Source of the DNA: an uncultured Dorea sp.
GTDB lineage: Bacteria; Bacillota; Clostridia; Lachnospirales; Lachnospiraceae
Assembly (NCBI GenBank): GCA_910577685.1
Contig: CAJTOH010000007.1
Coordinates: forward strand, 51,886 to 115,885
Direction: 5' to 3'
DNA length: 64,000 nucleotides
The notes beneath the pieces were generated by a model. The model had not been told where the DNA came from, ran no database searches, and saw only the letters and a list, made by a program, of their open reading frames with translations. Position numbers and translations under genes: made by a program. Positions 8,190 through 15,703 of the stretch are shown here, in pieces. Each line of letters begins with the position of its first letter. Within the stretch, counting starts at the first letter, position 1.

Positions 8190-8222
8190 AAAAGAAAAAT
8201 CGCAGAGTAGATTACTCTGCGA
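8190..8222 (-). terminator. Hairpin followed by a T-rich run, intrinsic terminator-like
   Basis: A 10-base-pair perfect stem (8200-8209 with 8213-8222) is followed on the minus strand by ATTTTTCTTT (8199-8190). It could terminate transcription coming from the CAP gene side before the loaP promoter, or serve as a conditional terminator in a longer loaP leader. Confidence 0.5.
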
Positions 8223-8291
8223 AAATTTATAAAAAATGTTCGGCAACTTCTCTTTCATCGAAGTCATTTTCCTCTCTAGTTTATCCTACAA

Positions 8292-8372
8292 TCATTGAGC
8301 CCCTACTCCCGCAAACGTTTCACGACAACCCTTTATGGTATCACATTCTAGGTATTCATCGCTCACTTTCAT
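8292..8372 (-). other. Possible 26-codon reading frame or gene remnant
   Basis: Between the CAP-gene terminator and the hairpin segment, a short minus-strand frame reads MKVSDEYLECDTIKGCRETF and then AGVGAQ. The frame stays open upstream (VYEEAVELEL) without a good start. The composition looks protein-like, but I do not recognise it. The rest of 8223-8402 holds nothing clear. Confidence 0.15.
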
Positions 8373-8402
8373 GAGCTCAAGCTCCACCGCCTCCTCATAT
8401 AC

Positions 8403-8441
8403 AAAAAGGCGACGGGAAATTGTCTAAATTCTCCCATCGCC
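8403..8441 (-). terminator. Intrinsic terminator of the CAP-domain gene
   Basis: A ten-base stem (8408-8417 with 8432-8441, one mismatch) is followed on the minus strand by TTTTT (8407-8403). It starts 20 bases after the stop codon of the CAP gene. Confidence 0.8.
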
Positions 8442-8460
8442 ATAACCTACTATACTTTAC

Positions 8461-11001
8461 TTAAAAACTTCTCTTCTTCCTATACACCAAGACACAGCCC
8501 ATCATTCCCATACTTGCCGTCAAGCACAACAATAACATACCTGTATCAGCCAAATCACCTGTCTTAGGCGCTGCCTTAGTATTCGCTGATTTCTGCTCTT
8601 CCTTATTCGGCGCTGCCGGTTTATTCCCAGTATTTCCACCGCCCTCCGGTTTTTCCTGCGGCTTTTCCTGCCATGCGACCATAATCGGAGATAAGCCGTT
8701 TACCGTAAACCGGATACCGTCCTCAGCCTTATCAACCGTCGGATACTCAATCGTTCCTGCCTTGTGTCCATTCATACTGTGAGTAAACATATGCGCTGCT
8801 GCAAAATCAAATTTTTCTTTCGACGTCCCATTTGGATATGGAAGCGTAACTTCCAGCCCTTTTTCAGGGAAATTGTCTGCGGCAACTTTCTCCCATGCTT
8901 TAGAAGCTTCATTGTAGACCTGAAGTTCTACATCATAAATCTGCACATTATCTTTATTCTCATACTTAACCTGTGCAAAAAGTCCATCAGCCATTACCTT
9001 TGAAATCGCCTCTTCCGTATCAAGCTTCGTGCCGTTAATCTCGACCTTCTTCAACTCTTCCGGAATATCCCGAATCCCCGGCTGGCTCACAACCCTTACT
9101 TCCCTGCCGTCCTCTGTCTTATCCGGCAGCACTGTAACCATCTTTGTGTCTGTATAATCCTTGCCTTCAAAGGAAACCGACGCCGTGTAGGTTACCACAT
9201 TCCCATTCTTCTTCGTTGTTACTTCAACCTCCGGCTTCTGTGTATCATCACATACACTGCATGTAAATACTGCTTCTGCGGATTTATAATCTCCGCTCCA
9301 TTCAAACACCGGATTACCATACTTGTGTCCTAATGCAGGAATAACCTCATTCTTTACTTCCTTACACTTTGGCTCAAAACATGCAATCTGCTTTTCTCCG
9401 TCTTCCGTACAAGTTGCTTCCTTCAAAATGGTCTCGGCCCCATTAAAAGCATGTTCATGGGTTTCGGAAAGTTTCTTAATTACTTCCGTTTCTTCAATCA
9501 GACATCTGGAGCAGCTGTGTACTTGCTTTCCTTCCGTGTCCCAAGTCGCCTCAATCTCAACCTTCCATTCGCCCCAATCATGTCCTAATGCAGGAATCGT
9601 AGATTTCTGGACAGCGTCGCAATTCGGCGCGTCGATACAGGCAACCTGCTTTTCGCCTGCTTCCGTACAAGTTGCTTCTTTTAAAACATTTTCTGTCCCG
9701 GTAAAGGAATGTTTATGTCCGGATGAGAGACTTGCAATCGGACGGCTCTCCAAAAAATCACATCTGGAACAGGACCGCTCCTCTTTTCCTTCCGTATCCC
9801 ATGTCGCCTCAGTGATTACTTTCCAGTCGCTTAAATCATGGCCTAACGCCGGAACTGTCTTTACCTCCGCTACAACGGTTTTACAAACTTTGCAGACCTT
9901 ACCTTCCGTGGCTCCTGCCTTCGTACAGGTGGCCTCTACGGCAGGCGTAACCTGAAGGTCATGGGCAAGCGCTGCAATCTCTTCTTCTCTTGTTTCTTTA
10001 CAGATACTGCAGGTAAATGTCTTTGTTCCTGGGGCAAGGCAGGTAGGTTCTTTCGTCACAACGCCGGCATCCCACTTATGGTCGCAGGTTGACGTCACTT
10101 CAACGTCTACCGTCAGCGTCTGACCAAAAACTTCTGCCTTAATCTGAGTCTTCCCGCCTTTATTTCCGGTTAATTTTCCGTCTGCTACGGTAATAACGTC
10201 CGATACGGCAGTCCAGTTTGCAGCAACAGTCGCGGTATTAGTACGATTCGGCCAAGTCTCGTTTAACTGGAACTGGATCTCTACGCTTGGCAGATTTACC
10301 GTTTCTTTGCTGTCAATCTGATAACTTGACGGGTTAGCCGATACTACAGGAGTCCCGCTAAGCTGGCTGCTTACAACATCTATCCCAACGGTCTTATTAC
10401 TATTGACTGCAGCTGTCTGCGCTGCGTTGGAATTTTGATTTCCAAACTGCTGAACCCAATAATGTGTTCCCTTATAAACGACGTGTCCTATTCCGATTGC
10501 CGTATATTGTTTATTAAGCATGGCCCTGCGATGCCCTTGTCCGTTATAGTCTTCGTTCTCTTCACGCCATTGAGTAAACGCACCCTCGTAGGTTGCACTG
10601 CCGGCAGCAATATTCTCTGCAACGGATTTGGTTCCTCCATATGTGGCTGTAAAGCAGCTCGTACCATCCGGCCGGGTATGTGAAAAGCTGATAGCTACTT
10701 CCATTGCCCGCTGCATCGCAATCTGCTCCAGATTGTAGTCATAAGTAAGCACACCTATTTCCTTTGCGCCGTTCTGGTTAAAAATCGTCTTAGTACTGTT
10801 GTCCCCATTCCACTGCCAAACATCCGCTTCCTGCCTGAAATTATTCACTAATTCCAGCATAGCTCTGGCATCATCCTGTCCATAAGTTCCTGTGACCTCC
10901 ATGGCTGCCGTCGTATCCGCGGCAAAGGCCGGAACCGTATACGTACTGACAACGAGCGCCATCAGCAGTAATATGGAAAGTACTTTTCTTGCTCTCCTCA
11001 T
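8461..11001 (-). CDS. Secreted CAP/SCP-domain protein with Cys-rich repeat modules and a sortase-like tail
   Basis: 846 residues. A signal peptide ends about residue 28 (LLLMALVVSTYTVPAFAA). A CAP domain at about 40-190 carries ISFSHTRPDGTSCFTATYGG and SVAENIAAG; the histidines fit the usual cavity. An Ig-like region (about 215-305) is followed by roughly seven repeats with CxxC pairs and the phrases KEATCTEAGEKQ, ATWDTEGK and IPALGH, common in Lachnospiraceae surface proteins. The end is APKTGDLADTG, a hydrophobic stretch, then YRKKRSF, a variant LPxTG cell-wall sorting signal. It is probably anchored to the wall with an extracellular role; CAP domains in bacteria have no single known activity. 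The gene stands alone, with its own promoter and terminator. Confidence 0.88.
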   Translation of the reverse strand: MRRARKVLSILLLMALVVSTYTVPAFAADTTAAMEVTGTYGQDDARAMLELVNNFRQEADVWQWNGDNSTKTIFNQNGAKEIGVLTYDYNLEQIAMQRAMEVAISFSHTRPDGTSCFTATYGGTKSVAENIAAGSATYEGAFTQWREENEDYNGQGHRRAMLNKQYTAIGIGHVVYKGTHYWVQQFGNQNSNAAQTAAVNSNKTVGIDVVSSQLSGTPVVSANPSSYQIDSKETVNLPSVEIQFQLNETWPNRTNTATVAANWTAVSDVITVADGKLTGNKGGKTQIKAEVFGQTLTVDVEVTSTCDHKWDAGVVTKEPTCLAPGTKTFTCSICKETREEEIAALAHDLQVTPAVEATCTKAGATEGKVCKVCKTVVAEVKTVPALGHDLSDWKVITEATWDTEGKEERSCSRCDFLESRPIASLSSGHKHSFTGTENVLKEATCTEAGEKQVACIDAPNCDAVQKSTIPALGHDWGEWKVEIEATWDTEGKQVHSCSRCLIEETEVIKKLSETHEHAFNGAETILKEATCTEDGEKQIACFEPKCKEVKNEVIPALGHKYGNPVFEWSGDYKSAEAVFTCSVCDDTQKPEVEVTTKKNGNVVTYTASVSFEGKDYTDTKMVTVLPDKTEDGREVRVVSQPGIRDIPEELKKVEINGTKLDTEEAISKVMADGLFAQVKYENKDNVQIYDVELQVYNEASKAWEKVAADNFPEKGLEVTLPYPNGTSKEKFDFAAAHMFTHSMNGHKAGTIEYPTVDKAEDGIRFTVNGLSPIMVAWQEKPQEKPEGGGNTGNKPAAPNKEEQKSANTKAAPKTGDLADTGMLLLCLTASMGMMGCVLVYRKKRSF

Positions 11002-11038
11002 GTCCTTCTAAATCTCCTTTTCTTTATTCCGTAGCTTA

Positions 11039-11096
11039 CCAGTATACTGGAAAAATCTACCTTTTCATATTACCTCTCCCCCGCCTCCTTTGTCAA
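11039..11096 (-). promoter_or_regulatory. CAP-gene promoter with a palindromic site
   Basis: On the minus strand TTGACA (11096-11091), an 18-base spacer and TAATAT (11072-11067) form a sigma-A-like promoter. Just downstream, CCAGTATACTGG (11039-11050) is a perfect 12-base palindrome placed where a repressor could sit over the start of transcription. Confidence 0.55.
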
Positions 11097-11130
11097 CCGC
11101 CCATACACCAAAAAACTATGGAAAATGGGA

Positions 11131-12318
11131 TTATCCGCAATACCATTTCACCCGAAAGCACGCATGCCCCTCCGCCGTATTTTCAGCAAGAAGCCGCCCA
11201 TTCTGCCGTTCCACCACTGCCTTCGCCAATGCCAATCCAATCCCCGCATTATCGTTCGCCGCTCCTTTTCCGCGATAAAACCGTTCAAATAAATGAGGAA
11301 TATCTTTCGCCGCGAACCCTATGCCCCCATCTTCCATCCGCAGCTCCGTATAAATCGGATTCCTGCCGTAGGAAACCACAATTCTGCCTCCCTTTGGCGT
11401 ATGCTCCACACAGTTTTTCAATAAGTTCAGCAACGCCTCTTCCGTCCATTGCCGGTCTGCAAAAATAAACGCCTCTTCTTTCGCCTGTCCATCACAACAA
11501 CTCTCTTCTATAACAAGGGTAATCCGACGCTCTTCCATCATTTCCATAAGGGATTCCCCCACGGCTTCCACAAGCTCTGACACAACAAGCCTCTCCTTGC
11601 AGAATACAAGCCCGTGTGAGTCAAGCTTTGCCAACGCCAGAAGCCCTTTCACCAGATTTTTCAACCGCTCAATCTGTCCGTATAACCTGCTGTAATACAC
11701 TTTTGTCTCGGCGGTCTGATACTCTTCCAAAAGCTCGGTCATCAGCGACATAGAAGTCAAAGGCGTCTTCAACTGATGGGCAATATCCGCAATCCGCTCT
11801 GCCAAAACTTCATGATTCTTTACCGCTGCTTCCTTCGTACTCCTCAATTCCATTACGGTTTTATACATCTCGTCCTCAAGATGTGAAAAATCGTCTTCAT
11901 TACGGCTCAAAGCCGCGCCCTCCCCAGAATTTACAGCCCTGAGATATTCGGTCAGCCCCCGAATCCGACTCTTCACCCGCCTATCCTCCCCGCGCCGCCT
12001 TTTAAATGTAATCCATCCCCCTATTTGAAACAAGAGGATACTAACGCCCGCAGTAAACGGCAGGTATGCGCTCCATTTTCCCATAGGGCGGTATCCATAG
12101 GTATCCAAAAATACTTTTCCCTCCTGCCGTAAGGATTGCCCGGTAAAACTCTTCTTCAACCCTTCCGCCAAAGAATCCGTCTCTAAAACCGAACCGGCAA
12201 TATCCGCAACCGTCTGATATTCACCATAACTTAATACAGCCGCCAGAAAAACTCCGGCGGCTAATCCTATAAGCAGCCAGAACATAAAATGTCCCGCCGC
12301 TTTCCTCCCTGCGCTCAT
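11131..12318 (-). CDS. Sensor histidine kinase
   Basis: About 395 residues. Two membrane segments (FMFWLLIGLAAGVFLAAVLS near the start and WSAYLPFTAGVSILLFQIGG about residue 115) bracket a short extracellular loop. The H-box is IADIAHQLKTPLTSMSLMTE near residue 190, the N-box is LLNLLKNCVEHTP, and the ATP lid has GGIGFAAKDIPHLFERFYRG and AGIGLALAKAV. The start at 12318 has GGAGGAG 6 bases upstream. The adjacent response regulator gene is 50 bases upstream in the same direction, so they are a cognate pair. The small sensor domain resembles kinases that sense envelope stress or antimicrobial peptides through a partner protein. The signal is unknown. Confidence 0.92.
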   Translation of the reverse strand: MSAGRKAAGHFMFWLLIGLAAGVFLAAVLSYGEYQTVADIAGSVLETDSLAEGLKKSFTGQSLRQEGKVFLDTYGYRPMGKWSAYLPFTAGVSILLFQIGGWITFKRRRGEDRRVKSRIRGLTEYLRAVNSGEGAALSRNEDDFSHLEDEMYKTVMELRSTKEAAVKNHEVLAERIADIAHQLKTPLTSMSLMTELLEEYQTAETKVYYSRLYGQIERLKNLVKGLLALAKLDSHGLVFCKERLVVSELVEAVGESLMEMMEERRITLVIEESCCDGQAKEEAFIFADRQWTEEALLNLLKNCVEHTPKGGRIVVSYGRNPIYTELRMEDGGIGFAAKDIPHLFERFYRGKGAANDNAGIGLALAKAVVERQNGRLLAENTAEGHACFRVKWYCG

Positions 12319-12367
12319 TTTTGTCTCCTCCATCTGGCGCCATCCCCTCTTGCACCTGGCCGTCCCG

Positions 12368-13033
12368 TTACACGCATGCTCTTTCTTCCATCCGATAGCC
12401 GATTCCTCTTACCGTGGTAATGCAGGTTGTGTGATGCAGCTTCTCCCGCAGACGTTTCATGGCAACCGTCAATGTATTATCATTCACAAAATTCCCATCT
12501 GCATCCCATAATTTCTCCAAAAGCCGATTTCGGGGCAGAATACACCCTCTATTCTCCATCAACAGCAGAAGAAGGCGGTACTCAAGGCCGGTGAGGGAAA
12601 TGATTTCCTCCCCCACCCACACCTGCATCTTTTTCTTATCCATCCGGATATTGCCGCAGGCAAGCACATGGGAAGCCGCCGCCCGCCTTAAAACCGCCTG
12701 TATCCTAGATTCCAACACAGCGATATGAAAGGGTTTCGTGATATAATCGTCTGCCCCCATGTCAAGCCCTCGGGTAATATCTTTAACATCGTCCCTCACC
12801 GTCAGAAAGATAACCGGACTTTCGCTCCTTTCCTTCACCCAACTGCAGAAATCATAGCCGTTTCCGTCCGGCAGGTTGAGGTCCAGAAGAATCAAGTCAA
12901 ACTCCGACGAAAAGAAACCTTTGCCTTCCTTAACCCCCGAACAAAACACCACGTCATAACCCTTTTTCGACAGGGCCGAACGGATACCGAAAGAAATTGT
13001 CTCATCATCCTCTACCAGCAAAATTTTTGTCAT
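12368..13033 (-). CDS. OmpR/PhoB-family response regulator
   Basis: 221 residues. The receiver domain has the acidic pair in LLVEDDETISFG, the phospho-acceptor aspartate in LILLDLNLPDGNGYDFC and the switch lysine in DDYITKPFHIAVLE. The C-terminal winged helix reads ISLTGLEYRLLLLLMENRG and DNTLTVAMKRLREKL. The start has GGAG 8 bases upstream and lies 13 bases after the stop of the GH42 gene, so beta-galactosidase, regulator and kinase may be one transcript. Its DNA targets are not evident in this window. Confidence 0.95.
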   Translation of the reverse strand: MTKILLVEDDETISFGIRSALSKKGYDVVFCSGVKEGKGFFSSEFDLILLDLNLPDGNGYDFCSWVKERSESPVIFLTVRDDVKDITRGLDMGADDYITKPFHIAVLESRIQAVLRRAAASHVLACGNIRMDKKKMQVWVGEEIISLTGLEYRLLLLLMENRGCILPRNRLLEKLWDADGNFVNDNTLTVAMKRLREKLHHTTCITTVRGIGYRMEERACV

Positions 13034-13046
13034 AAATACAGCTCCA

Positions 13047-15101
13047 TTAAAGTCTCAGCACAGCTACGCCATACCCGGCTAATCGGATATTTCCCCGCAC
13101 CTTCTCCCCGGAATCCACCTCCGTCATCTCCGTTTTCAGGACAATCTCCTGTTCCTTATCCGAGTAATTCAGTACGAAGAAGTAGTGTACTCCTTCCTTC
13201 TTCCTGACGCACAATTCACACTCTTTGGGAAGAATAATCCGGCTCTCATAAGGACTTAACGCGCCTGCATACCTAAGCATAGCCTTCACGCTTTCCCGTG
13301 TAAAGGTTCCGCCGAAGTGAAGCACTTTCCCCTCTCCTGCCGCTGTCTCTGTAAGCGCCGGTTTCCCTGCATAATAATTGGACGAATACCGTGCAAGTAC
13401 TTTCGCATCCTTGCTTACATTTTCCAAAACATCGTTAAATATCCCCGTATCAAGCTGCTCTCCCTGCCAGTCCATGCAAACCTTTCCGTCCACAGCCCCT
13501 ACAAATGTAAATTCCTCTACCGCCGTTTTCGTCAACTCCGAAAGAAGCCCGGGCATGGGCTCCATCACACACCGCCCATGCGCTTCCTTCTGTCCCGTAC
13601 GCGCGCCGATAATCAGACATCCGCCCTTCTCCACGTATATTTTTAAAAGCTCTGCCCGCGGCTTTGTCAGAAGCAGCCCATGAGGGTAGAACAGAACCGG
13701 ATATTTCTTTAAATCTTCATACTCTGTATAGTCCGACAGCAGTACATAGTCCATGGGCGTATGGCTTAATTGTGACGCGGCAAAAATCTCTTTTTTGCTG
13801 GCCTTCTCCAGTCGGCTGTGCCATACGTCCACGTCCGCATCCCAGAGATTGTCGTAATCCTCCAGAACTGCGAAACTTGCCTCATACTCGGCGCCCGCCA
13901 TTTCTTTTATAGACTGCACCCGCTTATAAAGTTCTGCGACTTCCCGAAGTTTACGGTTATCCCGGTTGTCATAATCCAGAATCCCATGCCAGTAGATTTC
14001 CGTTCCTACAGTGCAGGTACGCCAGCGGAAGAAGCTGACATAATCTGCCCCATGGCCGATACTCTGCATTGCCCAGAGCGTCATCTGTCCAGGCTTTGGC
14101 GCAGGGGCTTCCATCCGTGTATTCCATCCGTTTGCTCCGGACTGTTGTTCCATTATACCAAAATGAGGACAGACAGACCGCACTCTTGAGAGGTGGTTAC
14201 TCCATTTTCTGTCATTCAGACTCGTATTATGTACGGGATCTTCCTCAAGACAATACGCAAAATTCGGATAAGAATCATAGGTATATACATCTAACGCTTC
14301 ATCCATCATCCTGTGATTATCAAGATGGTTGAACATGCCGTTCGTTGTGATGAAATCTCCCTGTTTCATATATTTTCGAATAATATCGCTCTGCATTCTG
14401 CAAAATGCAATCGCGCTCTCGGAAACAAACCTGTAATACTCAAGAGTCAGATGGGGGTTCGAGGAATCATGGATGGTCGTGCGCGGCACATAGACCTGGT
14501 CCCAATCCGTATATTCCTGATTCCAGAAAATCATCCCCAGCTCTCGGTTCAGCTTCTCAAGTGTATTATATTTATTCTTCAGATATTCACGAAACGCCGC
14601 CGTATCGCTTTCTGAATAGAACACGTCCACCTCGCAGTTCATCTCATTATCAATCTGCCATCCGACCACACTTGGATGGGACGCATAATGCCCTGCGAAT
14701 TTCTCCACAATCCTCGCGCATAGCTTTTGGTATACCGGCGAGTTATAATTATAGTGCCTGCGCATGCCGTGGCGGAATTTCACCCCGTCCATACGGCAGT
14801 TTAATACCTCCGGGTATTTCTCTGTCAGCCACGCCGGAGGCGTTGCCGTCGGCGTCCCGAAGATTACCTTCATGCCTGCCTTACATGCGATTTCCAGGAA
14901 GCTGTCGAAAAATTCATAGGTAAATTCCCCTTCCCTTGGCTCTACCTTGCTCCATGCAAACTCTCCGATTCGGATTGTTTTGATACCGGCGGCCTTCATC
15001 CGTTCAAGGTCTTCTTCCCATAAACTCCTATCCCAGTGCTCCGGATAATAACAGGTCCCAAGCGAAATGGAGTCCCATTGGAAACTTTGCGGTTTTCTCA
15101 T
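13047..15101 (-). CDS. GH42 beta-galactosidase
   Basis: 684 residues, the usual length for family 42. The TIM barrel begins GTCYYPEHWDRSLWEEDL and has IRIGEFAWSKVEPREG. The acid/base glutamate is in VVGWQIDNEMNCEVD (about residue 150) and the nucleophile in FGIMEQQSGANGW (about residue 310). A trimerisation domain follows (YPVLFYPHGLLLTKPRAELL), then a C-terminal beta domain. No signal peptide is present, so it is cytoplasmic and would hydrolyse beta-galactosides or galacto-oligosaccharides taken up by the cell. No transporter is adjacent; the two-component system lies downstream on the same strand. Confidence 0.95.
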   Translation of the reverse strand: MRKPQSFQWDSISLGTCYYPEHWDRSLWEEDLERMKAAGIKTIRIGEFAWSKVEPREGEFTYEFFDSFLEIACKAGMKVIFGTPTATPPAWLTEKYPEVLNCRMDGVKFRHGMRRHYNYNSPVYQKLCARIVEKFAGHYASHPSVVGWQIDNEMNCEVDVFYSESDTAAFREYLKNKYNTLEKLNRELGMIFWNQEYTDWDQVYVPRTTIHDSSNPHLTLEYYRFVSESAIAFCRMQSDIIRKYMKQGDFITTNGMFNHLDNHRMMDEALDVYTYDSYPNFAYCLEEDPVHNTSLNDRKWSNHLSRVRSVCPHFGIMEQQSGANGWNTRMEAPAPKPGQMTLWAMQSIGHGADYVSFFRWRTCTVGTEIYWHGILDYDNRDNRKLREVAELYKRVQSIKEMAGAEYEASFAVLEDYDNLWDADVDVWHSRLEKASKKEIFAASQLSHTPMDYVLLSDYTEYEDLKKYPVLFYPHGLLLTKPRAELLKIYVEKGGCLIIGARTGQKEAHGRCVMEPMPGLLSELTKTAVEEFTFVGAVDGKVCMDWQGEQLDTGIFNDVLENVSKDAKVLARYSSNYYAGKPALTETAAGEGKVLHFGGTFTRESVKAMLRYAGALSPYESRIILPKECELCVRKKEGVHYFFVLNYSDKEQEIVLKTEMTEVDSGEKVRGNIRLAGYGVAVLRL

Positions 15102-15128
15102 AATTCTTGTTCCTCTCTTTCTGCATAA

Positions 15129-15503
15129 TTATATTTTGTATGGTTCTATCTTACATTCTTGTTTTCTCGTTTTTTTACTATAGTTTATCCTAACTAATAA
15201 AATATTTCCCTTATACGCTTCCAACGCTTTTACATACCGCTTCTTTTTAATCCGGCCGACAGCCCCCTCTGCCGATTTATCCCACTTCAATTCAGCCAGC
15301 AGAGCCGGTTTATCCAAACTTGGCCTGCTGACGCATAAATAGCGCTGTTCCGTAGCTACCGCACGGTTCGTAAAAGATATCAGCTCCGATTTGTCAACGT
15401 ATATAGGCGAATTCAGCGCCATAGAGAATTTATCATTCGTCGGATTCAAAAAATTCCCATTTTTACACACCCCTTGCCCGTCCAATACCCTCTCGGCTTC
15501 CAT
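15129..15503 (-). pseudogene. Internally deleted AAA-ATPase-like / PD-(D/E)XK nuclease protein
   Basis: 124 residues join the two ends of a family normally over 500 residues long. The first half (GNFLNPTNDKFSMALNSPIY, VDKSELISFTNRAV, EQRYLCVSRP) is the start of the AAA-ATPase-like domain up to just before the Walker A region. The second half (ALLAELKWDKSAEGAVGRIK, KRYVKALEAYKGNILLVRI) is the end of the PD-(D/E)XK nuclease domain, including the ELKWD block. The ATP-binding core is missing, but the reading frame is kept across the joint. It is probably a non-functional remnant, though it is still an open frame with an ATG. These genes are multi-copy in many gut Firmicutes and Bacteroidetes. Confidence 0.75.
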
Positions 15504-15627
15504 TACCTAATAATATACCTAATTTTCCAAGGTTTGTACAGCAAAAGACACAGCACAGTGCAACAAATTTAACAAAAAAATTACAATAAATTTGAAAAAA
15601 TTACTTCTTATCCAATGCCTGTCTTTT

Positions 15628-15649
15628 GCCGATATTATTTCGAAATAAT
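15628..15649 (+). promoter_or_regulatory. Sigma-D (motility) type -10 box overlapped by a palindrome
   Basis: GCCGATAT at 15628-15635 matches the sigma-28/SigD -10 consensus and lies about 70 bases before the chemoreceptor start. The -35 side is weak (TTAT about 16 bases upstream). ATTATTTCGAAATAAT at 15634-15649 is a perfect 16-base palindrome that overlaps the start region and could be an operator. Confidence 0.4.
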
Positions 15650-15703
15650 GAATATGTGTCAAATGCAAAAAGAGATTGTGGAAATGAAAGGAGAAAATAC
15701 TAC

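Larger units (their letters stand above)
7981..8222. repeat. AT-rich 242-base segment bounded by palindromic inverted repeats (MITE-like)
   Basis: The outer 23-24 bases at each end are inverted copies of each other with two differences. Both copies are themselves perfect palindromes, and the two differences fall on paired positions (T-A in one, C-G in the other), so both hairpins stay intact. The interior is clearly richer in AT than the flanks and holds no convincing gene. It could be a small mobile element with palindromic ends or a two-hairpin RNA leader. No target-site duplication could be defined. Confidence 0.4.

Noticed and set aside
8007..8210. A 67-codon plus-strand frame inside the AT-rich hairpin segment
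   Set aside because: No ribosome binding site, it covers the loaP promoter candidate, it ends in the hairpin, and the product matches nothing known to me.
15626..15703. Longer chemoreceptor start at 15626
   Set aside because: It would place the start upstream of the sigma-D-like promoter and has no ribosome site; ATG 15704 follows AAGGAG and starts the usual short cytoplasmic segment before the first membrane helix.
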